Shown here one piece after another: positions 1 through 11,258 of a stretch of DNA of 64,000 nucleotides. The stretch covers positions 78,609,333 to 78,673,332 of the forward strand of contig NW_026622764.1 of assembly GCF_023065955.2 (NCBI RefSeq), read 5' to 3'. Each line of letters opens with the position of its first letter. Position 1 is the first letter of the stretch. The stretch comes from Ursus arctos. Lineage: Eukaryota; Chordata; Mammalia; Carnivora; Ursidae. The position numbers and the translations under genes were made by a program. Under the pieces are notes generated by a model that saw only the letters and a list, made by a program, of their open reading frames with translations, ran no database searches and was not told the DNA's origin.

Positions 1-1918
1 ATCAGTTTTTGGGCCCCTTCTCTGCATTCTTCTGGACACTTCTTGGTCCCAGGAGCCCCCACTGTCCTGGGTTTTTTTGCAAGAAAGCTGGCTTTTGTTT
101 TCCCACTTTGCCATACACTTCCTGCAATTGTGTCTGCCTCTGGAGCCAAGCAGCAGGAGGATAGAGAGAGAAAAATGAAACAGGATTCTCCTGCTATCCC
201 ATGCTCTTGGAACCACAGTTCCTCAGGTCATAAAGGATTCCCCTTCCTCAGAGTTTTATGTGCCTAGCTGGCCAACACTGCCATACTATAATGGGATTTC
301 CTGGAAATCTGGGGTGGGAGGAAAACAACAGAGAAGATTTACCCCATTTGTTCATACTCTTTAGGGGCCCCATTTCCTTCTCTTCAGACCAGAGAGTGCT
401 TATTTTGGAGTCCCTTTTATCCATACCCAGTTTCAAGCTGCTGCTGAGTTCAGACCACAGGATATCACAGGAACAACAAGAGAATTTTCTGATCACACTT
501 GCTTAATCATGTGAGGGATACAAAAGAAAAGGAAAGGGAACAACATTGATTTGAATACATACCAAAATTTTTAAGTTAATACAATAACTTTACAAAGTAG
601 ACAAAATTGGAAGGGGCCAGTTTTATTTCTGGACGATGGGATGGTGATAAAGGAAGGGATAGTGTCCTTTGCTTTCCCAAGGCCCTACGCAACACTGGTC
701 CTTACAGTTTGAAGGTTGAGCTCTGTCTCATAATTATGACATGTCAGGGACTTTATGAACTGAATTTTAATTAAGCACTCCTAGAAGAAAATGCCTTGGT
801 TAAAACTAACAGTTATGCTTTTGCAGAACTGTTGGGCTGTGTGACTGAGCAGCTGGGGGAGATTTAGGGATTTGGAGACTTTCTCAATAGTCCTCATTTT
901 ATATTGTTGAATGACAACCTATTCTGCCACAATTACCACATATGGCCACACAGGTTGTAGAGTCTGGGAGAAGTGTTATGGATTTTTTTTCTCATGGGTT
1001 TTGATATGAACGACACCTCCTGAAGCTGTGTGCATTTGGCTGTGTGCCCTGCTCACAGCAAAGATCCTGGACAATGAAAAAGTATGATGTAGCAATGACA
1101 GCATATCATCTCTTTTCATTTACCCTCTGCCTCTTTCCTCCTCTCCCAGTGTTGGAGGAAGATGACTGTTACCTCTCCAGAGTCTTTGAGTCTCTCTAGA
1201 AGAAGCCATCCATTCTCCCAGAGTGACCCAACAGGATTGAACTGCATGGGCGGGCCAGAGTACATACCTGACACTGGTGAGTTATGTGCCTCTCTCTTCT
1301 GTTTTATACTCTGATGTCCTAGAACAAAGGACAAGAAGTGAGAGAGTGTTGTTGACTGCTGTGTTTACTTGTCTGGCAGAAGTAGCTTAAAGGTGAGACA
1401 GATAAACCAGTGTCTCTTCAGTTAGGAAGAAGTCCCTAGCACCCAGAGAAATGGAATTCTTGGCTTGGGGAAGACTCCATTATTGAATCCCCAAACCTGT
1501 CTCTGTTTATTTTAAGCAGAACTAATGACCACCTCTTGGGTCTTGTAATAGGATATAAATTGCAGATGAAATAATCACAGAAAGTTGTCTCTAATCTAGA
1601 ATGGAACTTGAGTGTTTTCCCTTCTGAGGGACAAACCTCTTCCTCTAGTATTATAGCCACTTCTGTGAGTCCGTTTCCCAAATCTATCGCAAACGGCCTC
1701 ACATCACATATTTGGCCATAAAAGGGCTGGCCTTTGTGTCAGGAGGAAGCTGAGCCCCAGGGAGAGCCAGGATAGGGATCCTCATGCACAGCCACCACCA
1801 GTCCTAGACCTGACCCAGGAGAGGCTGGTATGTTGAAAATGCTCAAGGGCTGCTGGTGGAAGGACAGGTGTTAGGTCTCGAGCGGTGCAGATTATACTAG
1901 ATGGCAACCTTACTGTCT
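1..1918. other. Upstream flank, no gene or repeat recognised
   Basis: Mixed-composition mammalian sequence. The open frames here are short (under 90 codons), lack recognisable domains, and occur on both strands as expected by chance. No tRNA-like head, L1 coding similarity or CpG-rich stretch was seen. Confidence 0.5.
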
Positions 1919-1933
1919 AAAAGCTGGTTAGAG

Positions 1934-2147
1934 GGGCGCCTGGGTGGCGCAGTCGTTAAGCGTCTGCCTTCGGCTCAGGGCGTGATCCCGGCGTTCTGGG
2001 ATTGAGCCGCATCAGGCTCCTCCGCTGGGAGCCTGGTTCTTCCTCTCCCACTCCCCCTGCTTGTGTTCCCTCTCTCGCTGGCTGTCTCTCTGTCAAATAA
2101 ATAAATAAAAACTTTAAAAAATAAAATAAAATAAATTTTAAAAAAAT
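1934..2147 (+). mobile_element. SINEC element (tRNA-derived carnivore SINE)
   Basis: A complete SINE: tRNA-like head with the GGGCGCCTGGGTGGC start, a CT-rich body, and an A-rich tail beginning CAAATAAATAAATAAAAAC. It is flanked by a 15-bp target-site duplication (AAAAGCTGGTTAGAG before, AAAAGCTGGCTAGAG after, one mismatch), so both ends are well defined. Mobilised in trans by L1 machinery (family knowledge). Confidence 0.95.
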
Positions 2148-2162
2148 AAAAGCTGGCTAGAG

Positions 2163-3240
2163 GGGGAAGCCAAATATGGTGTTTATGAAGGATAAAGAAT
2201 GGTAAAGCCCTAGACAGGATTTAAAAAGCAAACTAGTTACACCTGTCAAACATGTGCTGTGTCAAGACTTGGGGAGTGGGAACAGGGTTGGCATTCAAGG
2301 CAAAAGATGATAGGAGCAGAGTGGCCAGGCTCTGAGCATCAGAGTGTTGCATATGCCATCCTGAGGAAGGTCAGCTCTGATGTAGACCTGAGTCCTGAGC
2401 TCTGAATCCAACTCAGTGCATACTGGGTGCCGGTCTTGGGGGAACTGGCTGCTCTGATTAGCTGGTAGACGTGATTATTTTCCATTAGCAATTGTATGTG
2501 CTTATGCTGCATCGTGCAGTGGACTTTTATTCTTTCCCAGGTATGGCTGTGATCTTAAATTCACAATAAGAAAAGTCATGAAAGGTGTTTGACAACTGCT
2601 GAAAGAATCTTTTCAAGGGAAAGAAAGATACCTCTAACATAGCTCTTCATTTAGTCATGGGATTATTTAGAGGCTCATCGAAGGGGACATAATGGGTTAG
2701 AGGAGCGTTTTTCCAGCAATAATCCTCAAGGCTGATTTGGTCCTTGAAGTTAGAAATTTCTTACAAAGCCAAAGATTAATAATCACATAGTCCTATTATT
2801 TCAGAAGTTCATTTGAATTAATTGACAGGTGGCTTTATTGCAGAATAAGAAATTTAAAAACCTCAGTCACACATATGTCCTGGCATGTTTGCATATCAAG
2901 GATACTGGTCTGGATGTCAGAGTTCAGGCTCTGGGTCTAGCTGCACTTGGTATGGGGATGAGAAATTGGGCACATCCCTCTGTTTCTCTGTATTTCAGAT
3001 TCCTTTATTATTCAAAAAAGAAGTGATAATTCCTACTTTCCCATTTCATTAGGTTAATAGGAGAGTCAAGCTAATATGGGCTTGGGTCTCAGCATTTACC
3101 TTAGAAAAGCCTTCTTTAATTATTTCTTCTACTCCAACTGTTCTATTCCAAACTTCTGAGATTTCTACTTTCTATAGATTATATTTCCAGTTTCTATCCT
3201 TGGAACCTCTCTCATCATTTTTTTTAACCCCTTTTTCCTC
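2163..3240. other. No gene recognised
   Basis: Ordinary non-repetitive-looking sequence. Short open frames only (for example 65 codons at 2829-3026) without domain character. 3110-3180 has a weak resemblance to L2-type sequence, not strong enough to annotate. Confidence 0.4.
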
Positions 3241-3254
3241 TTAGTCCTGGGAGA

Positions 3255-3300
3255 ATTTCTTAGTTTTTGTTTTGTTTTGTTTTTTGGTGTTTTTTTTTTC
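3255..3300. repeat. T-rich low-complexity tract with TTTTG units
   Basis: Runs of TTTTG repeat units followed by a stretch of Ts. Simple low-complexity DNA with no accompanying SINE or L1 end that was recognised. Confidence 0.7.
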
Positions 3301-4148
3301 TCCCTGCTTTGTTTTCCAGGTTTCATCTACCTGTTCATTGCCTTCATTGGGATTTGTGATTCAGTGATCACACTTTTAATCTCCAATAAATCTTTCCAAT
3401 GTCCTCTAGAAGCTTGTTAAAAACAGAGTATTTTGTAAAAATTTTCTCCTGTTCATGTTTTATAAATTCATTTCCAAATTCGTCTCCGTTTCTTTTGACT
3501 AGTAGTTTTTCTGTAGGTGAAATTTCTCTATTGGATTATCTGGCTTATTCTTACAGACTTCAATCCTTCACCAGCAAGAGTTTGTTATCTTGTAGCTCTG
3601 GAGACAACCTTCTTTCAGAGACTGCTATAGGTTCCTGTTAAAATCCTTTAAACAAGGCTGAAGCAGGAAGTGAAAAGTTAGGCTTTCCTATAACATATAT
3701 CACAAGTTCGGTCACCTGGGAGGGAGATATAAACAGTTTCAGCTGAAAACTTTGCCTCTTGCCAGTATTTCTTTTCTAAGTTTGGAGGAGTAGCTGAGGA
3801 GGAGCTGAGAAGTAGCCAAGAATTAGCCTGATGTGGGAGCATGGCACCCTCTGCCCCACAAGTTGGTGCCCAGGATAAATTGCTCCACATCCACTCCTCT
3901 CTTGGTGGAGCCAGCAGAGCCAGATACAGCTCTTCAAGTTGTCAGCACAGCAGATGCTCACAGCATCACATAAAGCCTTCTGCACCCCCAGACCCCATGC
4001 CTGTGACTTGAGAAGGGTTGGCAGGATTCTAGCAGGCATTTCCCTCCTTGCCTTCTGGCTGCATTGCTGTTTCAAATGTGTGGGTCACTTCTGTCTTCAT
4101 GCCAGTTATATCTTTATCATATCGTGTGGCTGAATTTCTCTGTATTTT
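3301..4148. other. AT-rich sequence, no gene recognised
   Basis: The open frames (80 codons + at 3399-3641, 99 codons - at 3776-4075) have no recognisable domains and overlap one another on opposite strands. The segment ends where clear L1 similarity starts. Confidence 0.4.
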
Positions 4149-5751
4149 TTAGACAGCTTTATTGCGATATAGTTCACATACCATACAATTCACCCATTTG
4201 AAGTATACAATTTGGATTTTTAGTCTATTCACATGTATCACAAATTTCCCTATTCTGGATTTTCATGTGAATGGAATCATATAGGACCTGGTCTTTATGA
4301 CTGGCTTTTTTTACTTAGAATAATGTTTTCAAGACTCATCTATATTGTCACGTGTATCATTCCTTTTGATGACTGAATAATGTCCCATTGTACAGATATA
4401 CCACAATTTTTTTATCCATTCCTTTGCTGGTGGCTTGTTTCCAACTTTTGGCTATTATGAATAATGCTGCTATAAAAATTCATATACAAGTTTTGGTGGA
4501 GAGATACGGTTTCATCCATATACCTTGGAGTAGAACAGGTGAGTCAGATGTTAACTCTATGTTGAATCATTTGAAGAACTGCTAAACTGTGTTCTAAAGC
4601 AGCTGCACCACTTTATATTCCCACCACCAGTGTAATTTCTCCAACATCCACATCCTAACCCACACTTGTTATCCAACCTTTTGTTTCTATTCAAAGTGGG
4701 TGTAAAGTGGTATCTCACTGTGATTTTGATTTGCATATCCCTTTTTATGTATTTATCAGCCATTTATATATCTTCTTTGGAGAAATGTCTATTCAAATCT
4801 TTTGCTCATTTTTTTAGGTTTTTATTTAAATTCCAGTTAGTTAACATACAGTATAATATTAATTTCAGGTGTACATTTTAGTGATATAATACTTCTGTAC
4901 AACACCCAGTGCTCATTACAAGTGCACCTTAATCCCTATCACCTATTTCACACATCCTCCCACCTACCTCCCCTCTGGTAGCCATCAGTTTGTGTTCTAA
5001 TGGGATATTTGTCTTTTTTTTTTAAGTGTTCTTTATATCCTGGATACACATCCATTATCAGATAAATGATTTACAAATGTTTTCTTTCTCCAATAGGAGA
5101 AAAGAATACTGTGGTTTTTCTTTTCATTTTCTTGATGATGTCCTTGAAGTACAGAAGTTTTTTTTTAAGGTTGATGAAGTCCAGTTTATCTACCTTTTTC
5201 TTTTGTTCCCTGTGCTTTTGATATCATGTCTAAGAATCCTTTGCCAAATCCAAGGTCATAAAGATTTGCCCCTATGTTTTTTCTGGAGAGTTTTATACTT
5301 TTAGCTCTTACATTTAGATTTTTTATTTATTTTGAATTCGTTTGCACATGGGTATCCAGTTGTCCCAGCACCATTTGTTGAAAAGACTATTCTTTCCCCT
5401 TTGAATGGTCTTGGTACACTTGGAAGTTCATCATAGATGCATAGATTTATTCCTATACTGTCAATTGTATTCCACTGATCTGTGTCTACCCTTGTGCCAG
5501 TACCACACCGTCCTGTTTACCATTGCTTTGTAGTAAGTTTTAAAATTGGGAAGTGGAGTCTTTCTCCTCCTTTTCCATTTTAAGGAATGGCTTTAAGTCT
5601 CGGCTATTCTGAGTCTCTTGCAATTCCACACAAATTTTAGAATCAGGTATTGATTTGTACAAAGAAATCAGCTATGATTCTCATGAGGATTGTGTTGAAT
5701 CTGTAGATAAGTTTGGAGAGTATTGCTATCCTAACAATGTTAAATTTCGGA
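4149..5751 (-). mobile_element. Old L1 (L1M-type) 3' portion, minus strand, interrupted
   Basis: Read on the minus strand this is the 3' end and ORF2 C-terminal part of an old L1. The + strand opens with the complement of the L1M 3' terminus (AGCTTTATTGCGATATAG, then CACATACCATACAATTCACC) and continues through the complement of the ORF2 tail (the TATGAATAATGCTGC block near 4457). It is split by a younger L1 3'-end fragment at about 4815-5005 and ends abruptly where an opposite-strand L1 begins. Many stops in all frames; no coding capacity. The exact subfamily needs a RepeatMasker-type alignment. Confidence 0.8.
4815..5005 (-). mobile_element. Carnivore L1 3' UTR fragment inside the older L1
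   Basis: The block starting TTTATTTAAATTCCAGTTAG and including the complement of the carnivore L1 3' UTR (AACACCCAGTGCTCATTACA, then AATCCCTATCACC) is the same tail found at 60577-60755. It is 5'-truncated to about 190 bp and interrupts the old minus-strand L1. Boundaries are approximate because no clean target duplication was resolved. Confidence 0.75.
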
Positions 5752-6975
5752 TGAAACACCTGAATGTGAGACATCAAAATCCTAGAGGAGAACATAGGCA
5801 GTAACCTCTCTGACATTGGTCCCAGTGACTTCTTTCAAGACATGTCTCTAAAGGCAAGGAAAACAAAAGCAAAAATGAACTTTTGGGACTTCATCAAGAT
5901 AAAAAGCTTCTGCACAGCAAAGGAAACAGTCAATAAAACTAAGAGGCAATCCATGGAATGGGAGAAGATATTTGCAAATGACATTACAGATAAAGGGCTG
6001 GTGTCTAAGATCTATAAAGAACTTCTCAAACTCAACACTCAAAAAACAAATAATCCAGTCAAAAAATGGTCAGAAGATATGAACAGACACTTCTCTAAGG
6101 AAGACATACAAATGGCGAACAGACCCATGAAAAAATACTCCACCTCACTAGCCATCAGGGAAATACAAATCAAAACCACACTGAGGGGCGCCTGGGTGGC
6201 ACAGCGGTTAAGTGTCTGCCTTTGGCTCAGGGCGTGATCCCGGCGTTATGGGATCAAGCCCCACATCAGGCTCCTCTGCTATGAGCCTGCTTCTTCCTCT
6301 CCCACTCCCCCTGCTTGTGTTCCCTCTCTCGCTGGCTGTCTCTATCTCCGTTGAATAAATAAATAAAATCTTTAAAAAAAAAAACCACACTGAGATACCA
6401 CCTCACACCAGTTAGAATGGCAAAAATTAACAAGGCAAGAAACAACAAATGTTGTTGGAGAGGATGTGGAGAAAGGGGAACCCTCTCACACTGTTGGTGG
6501 GAATGCAAGTTGGTACAGCCACTCTGGAAAACAGTATGGAGGTTCCTCAAGAGGTTAAAAATTGAGCTACCCTATGATCCAGCAATTGCACTACTGGGTG
6601 TTTACCCCAAAGATACAGATGTAGTGAAAAGAAGGGCCATATGCACCCCAGTGTTCATAGCAGCAATGTCCACAATAGCCAAAGTGTGGAAGGAGCCGAG
6701 ATGCCCTTCAACAGATGACTGGATTAAGAAGATGTGGTTCATATATACAGTGGAATATTACTCAGCCATCAGAAAGGATGAATACCTACCATTTACATCA
6801 ACATGGATGGAACTGGAGGGTATTATGCTAAGTGAAGTAAGTCAAGCAGAGAGAGACAACTATCATATAGTTTCACTCATATGTGAAACATAAGCAATAG
6901 CATGGAGGACCATGGGAGAAGGGAGGGAAATCTGAAGGGAGAGAAATCAGAGAGGGAGATGAATGTATACCCTAT
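5752..6975 (+). mobile_element. L1 ORF2 3' portion and partial 3' UTR, plus strand, split by a SINE
   Basis: Coding-strand L1 ORF2 C-terminus, with recognisable peptide blocks around [12 protein letters not shown] (5896-5931) and the C-terminal zinc-knuckle-like region [10 protein letters not shown]...[14 protein letters not shown] (6447-6530), and an end near 6893 (SLICET then stop). A SINE at 6186-6380 breaks it. The 3' UTR stops near 6975 without a poly(A) tail, so the element is truncated at both ends, and older minus-strand L1 resumes directly after it. Confidence 0.85.
6186..6380 (+). mobile_element. SINEC element inserted in L1 ORF2
   Basis: Young-type SINE with intact head and AAATAAATAAAATC tail. 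The target-site duplication AAAACCACACTGAG is identical on both sides (6172-6185 and 6381-6394) and the L1 reading continues across it, giving an exact insertion point. The perfect duplication suggests a recent insertion. Confidence 0.97.
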
Positions 6976-7250
6976 TGTTGGGTGGTATGTTCTATAGATG
7001 TCTAGTAGGTCTAGTTGGCTCACAGTGTTGTTCAAGTCTTCTACTTGCTTGATCTTCTGTACCGTTGTTTTATCCATTACTGAAAGTTGGATGTGGAGAC
7101 CTGTAACTATTATTGTTGAGTTATCTCTTTCTCCCTTCATTTCTGTCAGTTTTTGCTTTGTGTATTTTGGTGCTCTGTTATTAGGCCTGTATATGTTTTA
7201 GTTGTTATATTTCCTGATGGATTGACCCTTTTATTGTTAAACTCAGCTCT
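6976..7250 (-). mobile_element. Old L1 ORF2 internal fragment, minus strand
   Basis: Complement of a more 5' part of L1 ORF2 than the segment at 5006-5751 (recognisable block TCTATAGATGTCTAGTAGGTC and ACTATTATTGTTGAG). Same orientation and similar decay as the L1 at 4149-5751, so probably the same old element with an internal portion missing where the + strand L1 sits. Confidence 0.75.
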
Positions 7251-8485
7251 TGAACTCTACTGATTGGCAGTTGATTGCTCTACTATTTACAGCAATGCCT
7301 TGGGGCATAAGTTGCTCTACAAACTAACTCAATTCCAAGAAATAATTTCAGAGATCTATGTTTGGTGTTTGTTCTGATCTCAGAAGGACTCCCCCCAAAT
7401 GTCTTATTCCTGGTTCTTTCTTGCAAACTAATGGGCTTACAGTATGGGCTATATCTTCATTAGATCCATGAATCTGTTCCCCAATGCCTTTCATCAGAAG
7501 CTCCACTGCTCTTGGGAGCACCTTTAAGTTTAAACTTCTCCATGCTCTAATACAAATGAGGTGAGTTCTTTTGGGAAGAGATTAGCAGCTATCTGTTTTT
7601 ACAGCCTTCCCACAGTTGAAATTCTACACCCCCCTCACCACCGGCAAAATATTTGAGCAAGAGCGCTGGAGCTGGAGATGGGGATAATGGCAGGCTTCTC
7701 TCTGAGTAACAATCACTGAAGGAGGGTACATTGGCCAATGGTCCCCTGGGCTTGCCTGGCATGGAATCACAGCTTCCAAGCAGGGGGAAGAGCTATCAGA
7801 GCCCCAGTATTCTCAGTGTGCTGAAGAAGAGAGTCCCCACTACTTAACCACTCTTGCCCAGGACTTAGCCTCAACAACAGGTAGTTGGGCACAGGGTGAA
7901 AAACACTGCTGCTCTAGGGAAGTAAGTTCTCTAGCTGGAAGACAGTGAGAGAGGTAGCCCTATATTCTTGGCTTTAGCCACCTGGAGTAGAATCTCCAAC
8001 TCATTGAGCTAGGAAGAAGGGGAGAAGGAGTGGTTTTTGTTCAAATACCACAGACTCTCACCCTTCTTAGTAAACCTTTATTGATTTTCTTTAACACATG
8101 TTTCTTTATTTGTGGTTTGCCCCTAGGACCATATCCAGAGGCTTTAAGTGGTTATTTTTAAGTGATTTTCACCAGTTTCACTGGGGAGTGGGTCAGGAGA
8201 ACTTGTCATTGTCCTGCCTGCATGAAGTCAATCTCAATTTCCCCTATTTTTATGACCTATTAGTCATTTCAGTTAGAGTCTTAAAGGAGATAAGTTAGAT
8301 ACTGAGTTCATATATACTTCCTTGATATCAAGATCCATTGCTTAAACTTCCTCATTATATGCCCAACAACATCCATTATGCTCTGTACCAAGTAGGCTCA
8401 CAGTGTCTCTTGCCAGTAATACTGCTAATATTCCAACAAGAACTGTCTAAAGAATCCTCAAAATCGGGAGGAAAGGAATTAACAA
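7251..8485. other. No gene or repeat recognised
   Basis: Mixed-composition sequence. Open frames of 66 and 68 codons at 8098-8298 and 8338-8544 have no domain character and no splice or promoter context. Confidence 0.4.
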
Positions 8486-8489
8486 TTAC

Positions 8490-8695
8490 AGAGTGGTTCA
8501 AAGTATCGCTGGTGAGCATTGGAACCAATTCCACCACTTCCTAGATATGTGGCCTTGGGTCATTCTGAGCTTGTTAGTTTCAACTGAAAAATGAGGCCAA
8601 TAATAGTACCTATCAGTTAAAGTTGTTGTGGAAGTTAAATAATGTATGCAAAGTACTTAACATTTAGTATATACTTAATAAATAGCAGCTAAGAT
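8490..8695 (+). repeat. MIR-like ancient SINE
   Basis: Diverged but ordered match to the MIR layout: CTAGATATGTGGCCTTGGG, then the AAAATGAGG..AATAATAGTACC block, then GTTGTTGTGGAAGTTAAATAATG, ending in AATAAATAG. MIR is a mammal-wide tRNA-derived SINE (family knowledge). Ends approximate. Confidence 0.8.
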
Positions 8696-8699
8696 TTCA

Positions 8700-8895
8700 G
8701 ACATTTCTAGACACTGTTGTATGTGTACATATCACATCATTTAATCTTTACAATAATCCTGCAAAAATAGTTGTTATTATCATTATTTGATGGGTGAAGA
8801 GAGAAAGACTTAAGAAATTTAAATAATTTGCCCAAAATCATAAGCAGTAAGAAAAAAACAGAATTTGAACCCAGATCTCTCTGGCTTTAAAGCTT
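8700..8895 (-). repeat. MIR-like ancient SINE, minus strand
   Basis: Complement of the MIR core: CATCATTTAATCTTTACAAT, then TTGCCCAAAATCATAAGCAG and GAATTTGAACCCAGATCTC. It is head-to-head with the plus-strand MIR just before it. Confidence 0.75.
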
Positions 8896-9308
8896 CTTTC
8901 TGTTAAACCTGTTGTAAAAACTGAAGTACAGGGTTAGTCAGGAGAGAAGGGACAGCCAGTGTCTAAGCTTAGAGGAATTTCAATCCCATTCTGTGTCTGT
9001 TTCTACATCTCCAGTTCCATTGCAGCTCTTATTTTTCACATCATTGAGCCAGCCTCAAACAGTGATCCTCTGTGCTGACCTTTCTGATAAAGACACGGTA
9101 TTACAGTTAATTCAGAGAAAGAGAGAGAGAGGTAATTACTTATAATTATAAATCTATCATGCGGTGTTAAGAGAACCAAAATCTCCTCTCTCCCTTAATA
9201 ATATCAGAAATAGATGAGTTTGATGGACTTCCCATGTTAGGGAGGCAGCTAAGTCTCACTGCATCAACTTTTATCCCCCAAGATTTCCTTAACCTTGAGT
9301 TATAAATT
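8896..9308. other. No gene or repeat recognised
   Basis: Includes a short GAGAGA tract at about 9119-9131. Nothing else stands out. Confidence 0.4.
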
Positions 9309-9321
9309 CATTTTAGCTGCT

Positions 9322-9536
9322 GGGGCACCTGGGTGGCTCAGCTGGTTGAGCATTCAACTCTTGGTTTCAGCTTAGGTCATGTTCTCAGGATTATGAGATC
9401 GAGCCTTGCATCGGCTCCATGCTCAGTGGGGAGTCTGCTTGGGATTCTTTCCCTCTCCCTCTGCCCCTCCCCAACACATGCATGCTCTCCCTCTCTCTCT
9501 CTGAAATAAATAAATAAATCTTTTTTAAAAATCTTT
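9322..9536 (+). mobile_element. Older SINEC element
   Basis: tRNA-derived carnivore SINE of an older sub-type: the head reads GGGGCACCTGGGTGGCTCAG and the body carries GCATTCAACTCTTGGTTTC, unlike the young GTCGTTAAGCGTCTGCC form. A-rich tail GAAATAAATAAATAAATC. Flanked by TTTTAGCTG on both sides (9311-9319 and 9539-9547). Confidence 0.93.
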
Positions 9537-9547
9537 AATTTTAGCTG

Positions 9548-10007
9548 TCATCATCACTGTGGTCTTAAGAAATGTGGATCCCTTTTTCATACTCAAATAA
9601 AGACACTCAGCAGTACAGCTGAGACCAGGATAGCTGGTTCAAATAAGAGTTTACTGAAGTCTCAGGAAGACTTAAAAGAGAAATGGACTCAGAAAAAGCA
9701 TGGCGCTTGGCTCTCTGGCTGACAGTAGCTCATACAAGCTAGATTTACCCATGGCTGCTGCCATCTGGAGGTACCACATTTATACTATCCACTCAGGATG
9801 ACACATCATCTGCTCAAAGGCCTGACCCCAAAGAACAGAATGCTCCCTTCCTGCTAGTTGGCCTCCTACTCAGTTCCAGGCCCCCACTCATTCCTCCACA
9901 GGCATGCACCAAGCTTCCAGCCTGCAACAGGGATCCAGCACCCATGGTCTATGGGGGCAGACAATAAGCCATTGACAGATAAGTCCTGTGAAGGATAAAT
10001 GAAGTTT
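9548..10007. other. No gene recognised
   Basis: The segment 9595-9780 has LTR-like flavour (a transition into GAGTTTACTGAAGTCTCAGG) but no terminal repeat pair or primer site was identified, so it is left unclassified. Confidence 0.35.
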
Positions 10008-10420
10008 CACTGAGGAGGTAATGTTTGCTAAGATCTGAATGTTGAAAAGGAGCCAGTACCCTGAAAAGCAAAAGAAGAGCATTCCAGGTAAAAGCAACAG
10101 TAAGTGCAAAGACCCTGGGACTAGAGGGAGAAACAGCAAGGTGGCCACAGTGGCTGGAATGCAGGGAGCAAGGGATAGAGGAGATGATAAGAGTTGTGGA
10201 AATTGGTCAAGTCAGAACACACAGGGTCTTGCAGGTCTGGCTAATTGTGAACAGATGCTTCTGGAGGGTTTGAAGCAGGAGCATGACATGGTATGCTTTA
10301 TATTGTAGAGCTCTCACAGGCTGCTCTGTGGAAAGTTAAAAAACTAAAGCTGTCTTCTAAGCACAGTGTGATAGTGGTAGCTGTAAAGACATGGACAACT
10401 TTGACACTTATTCTGGAGAC
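10008..10420 (+). repeat. Ancient interspersed repeat, family not assigned
   Basis: Contains the recurrent mammalian motif series GAGGAGGTAATGTTTGC, GAGCATTCCAGGTAAAAGCA, then CAAAGACCCTGGGACTAGAG and GGTTTGAAGCAGGAGCATGA, which I recognise as an old high-copy repeat but cannot name with certainty. Similar blocks recur at about 25216, 42015, 44085 and 49965. The 86-145 codon frames overlapping it on both strands are not considered genes. Confidence 0.55.
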
Positions 10421-10570
10421 AGAATACAGACTTGCTGATGAGTTGGGAGAGATGTCTCTCGATCTGTGTCTCATGCTGGCAATGACCATCTCTTTCCTGA
10501 GCACTTCTTCCCACCCACAAGAGCTTATCCCAGAGTCCTCAACCAGACACCTCCACAAGAACACGGCGGC

Positions 10571-10583
10571 GGGGGGGGGGGGG
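10571..10583 (+). repeat. Poly(G) tract
   Basis: Thirteen consecutive Gs directly after a GGCGGC stretch. Length-unstable homopolymer. A second G-rich run (4, 5 and 5 Gs separated by single Ts) follows at 10618-10633. Confidence 0.95.
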
Positions 10584-11219
10584 ACCCTCCTTGCAGAACT
10601 GCCCATGATCAGGAACAGGGGTGGGGGTGGGGGAAGAGTTATTCTTCCCAAGTACAGAAAAGGTTGGAGGCATGGGTAGGAGGTGTGCATTCCAGGTATG
10701 GAGTAGTTAGGAAAGCACACAGTTTCCCCAGACAAGTACAGTAAATTGAGGGAGGGTCTTCAAGATGCAGATTGGCTGAGTCACCCTCCAGTGCCCATCA
10801 ACTGAACACCCAAAAACACCAATATTACCTTATGCTTGTATAGAGCTTTGTACTTTACACAAATGCTGGCATGCCATTATCCCCAGCCCCTGAGCCTATT
10901 AATACCATCAGGTGTTAATATATTCATCTGATAGACAAGATAACAGAAGGCTACGAAGAGAGGAGATAGATATCTATGAAGATGCAGGGTCCCTTACGGT
11001 ACAGAGCTAGGAGCACACACAGCTTAAGGAAGGAAATGAGCCACAGGAAATGGACCCCAATGCAGGTAAGGGAAGAAAATGTCCACTTTTCCAGCATCCA
11101 CCCTGTACCAGCTGGTGTGTGGCAAGTACCTCTCATTTTATCCTCGTTATCGTTAATCCGTCAGCCACTTTACAACCAGCTCCCCAGGGCTTGGAGTAGT
11201 TGGAAGGAGGGACGATGCT

Positions 11220-11258
11220 GGGGGTGGGGGGCTGGGAGGGTAGGAGTTTGGGAGGGAG
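11220..11258 (+). other. Potential G-quadruplex upstream of the CpG island
   Basis: Runs of 5, 6, 3 and 3 Gs with loops of 1, 2 and 1 bases (11220-11240), followed by further GGG runs to 11258. This meets the usual four-run quadruplex pattern on the + strand. It lies about 0.5 kb before the CpG island and 1.1 kb before the exon start codon. A regulatory role is inference only. Confidence 0.6.
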
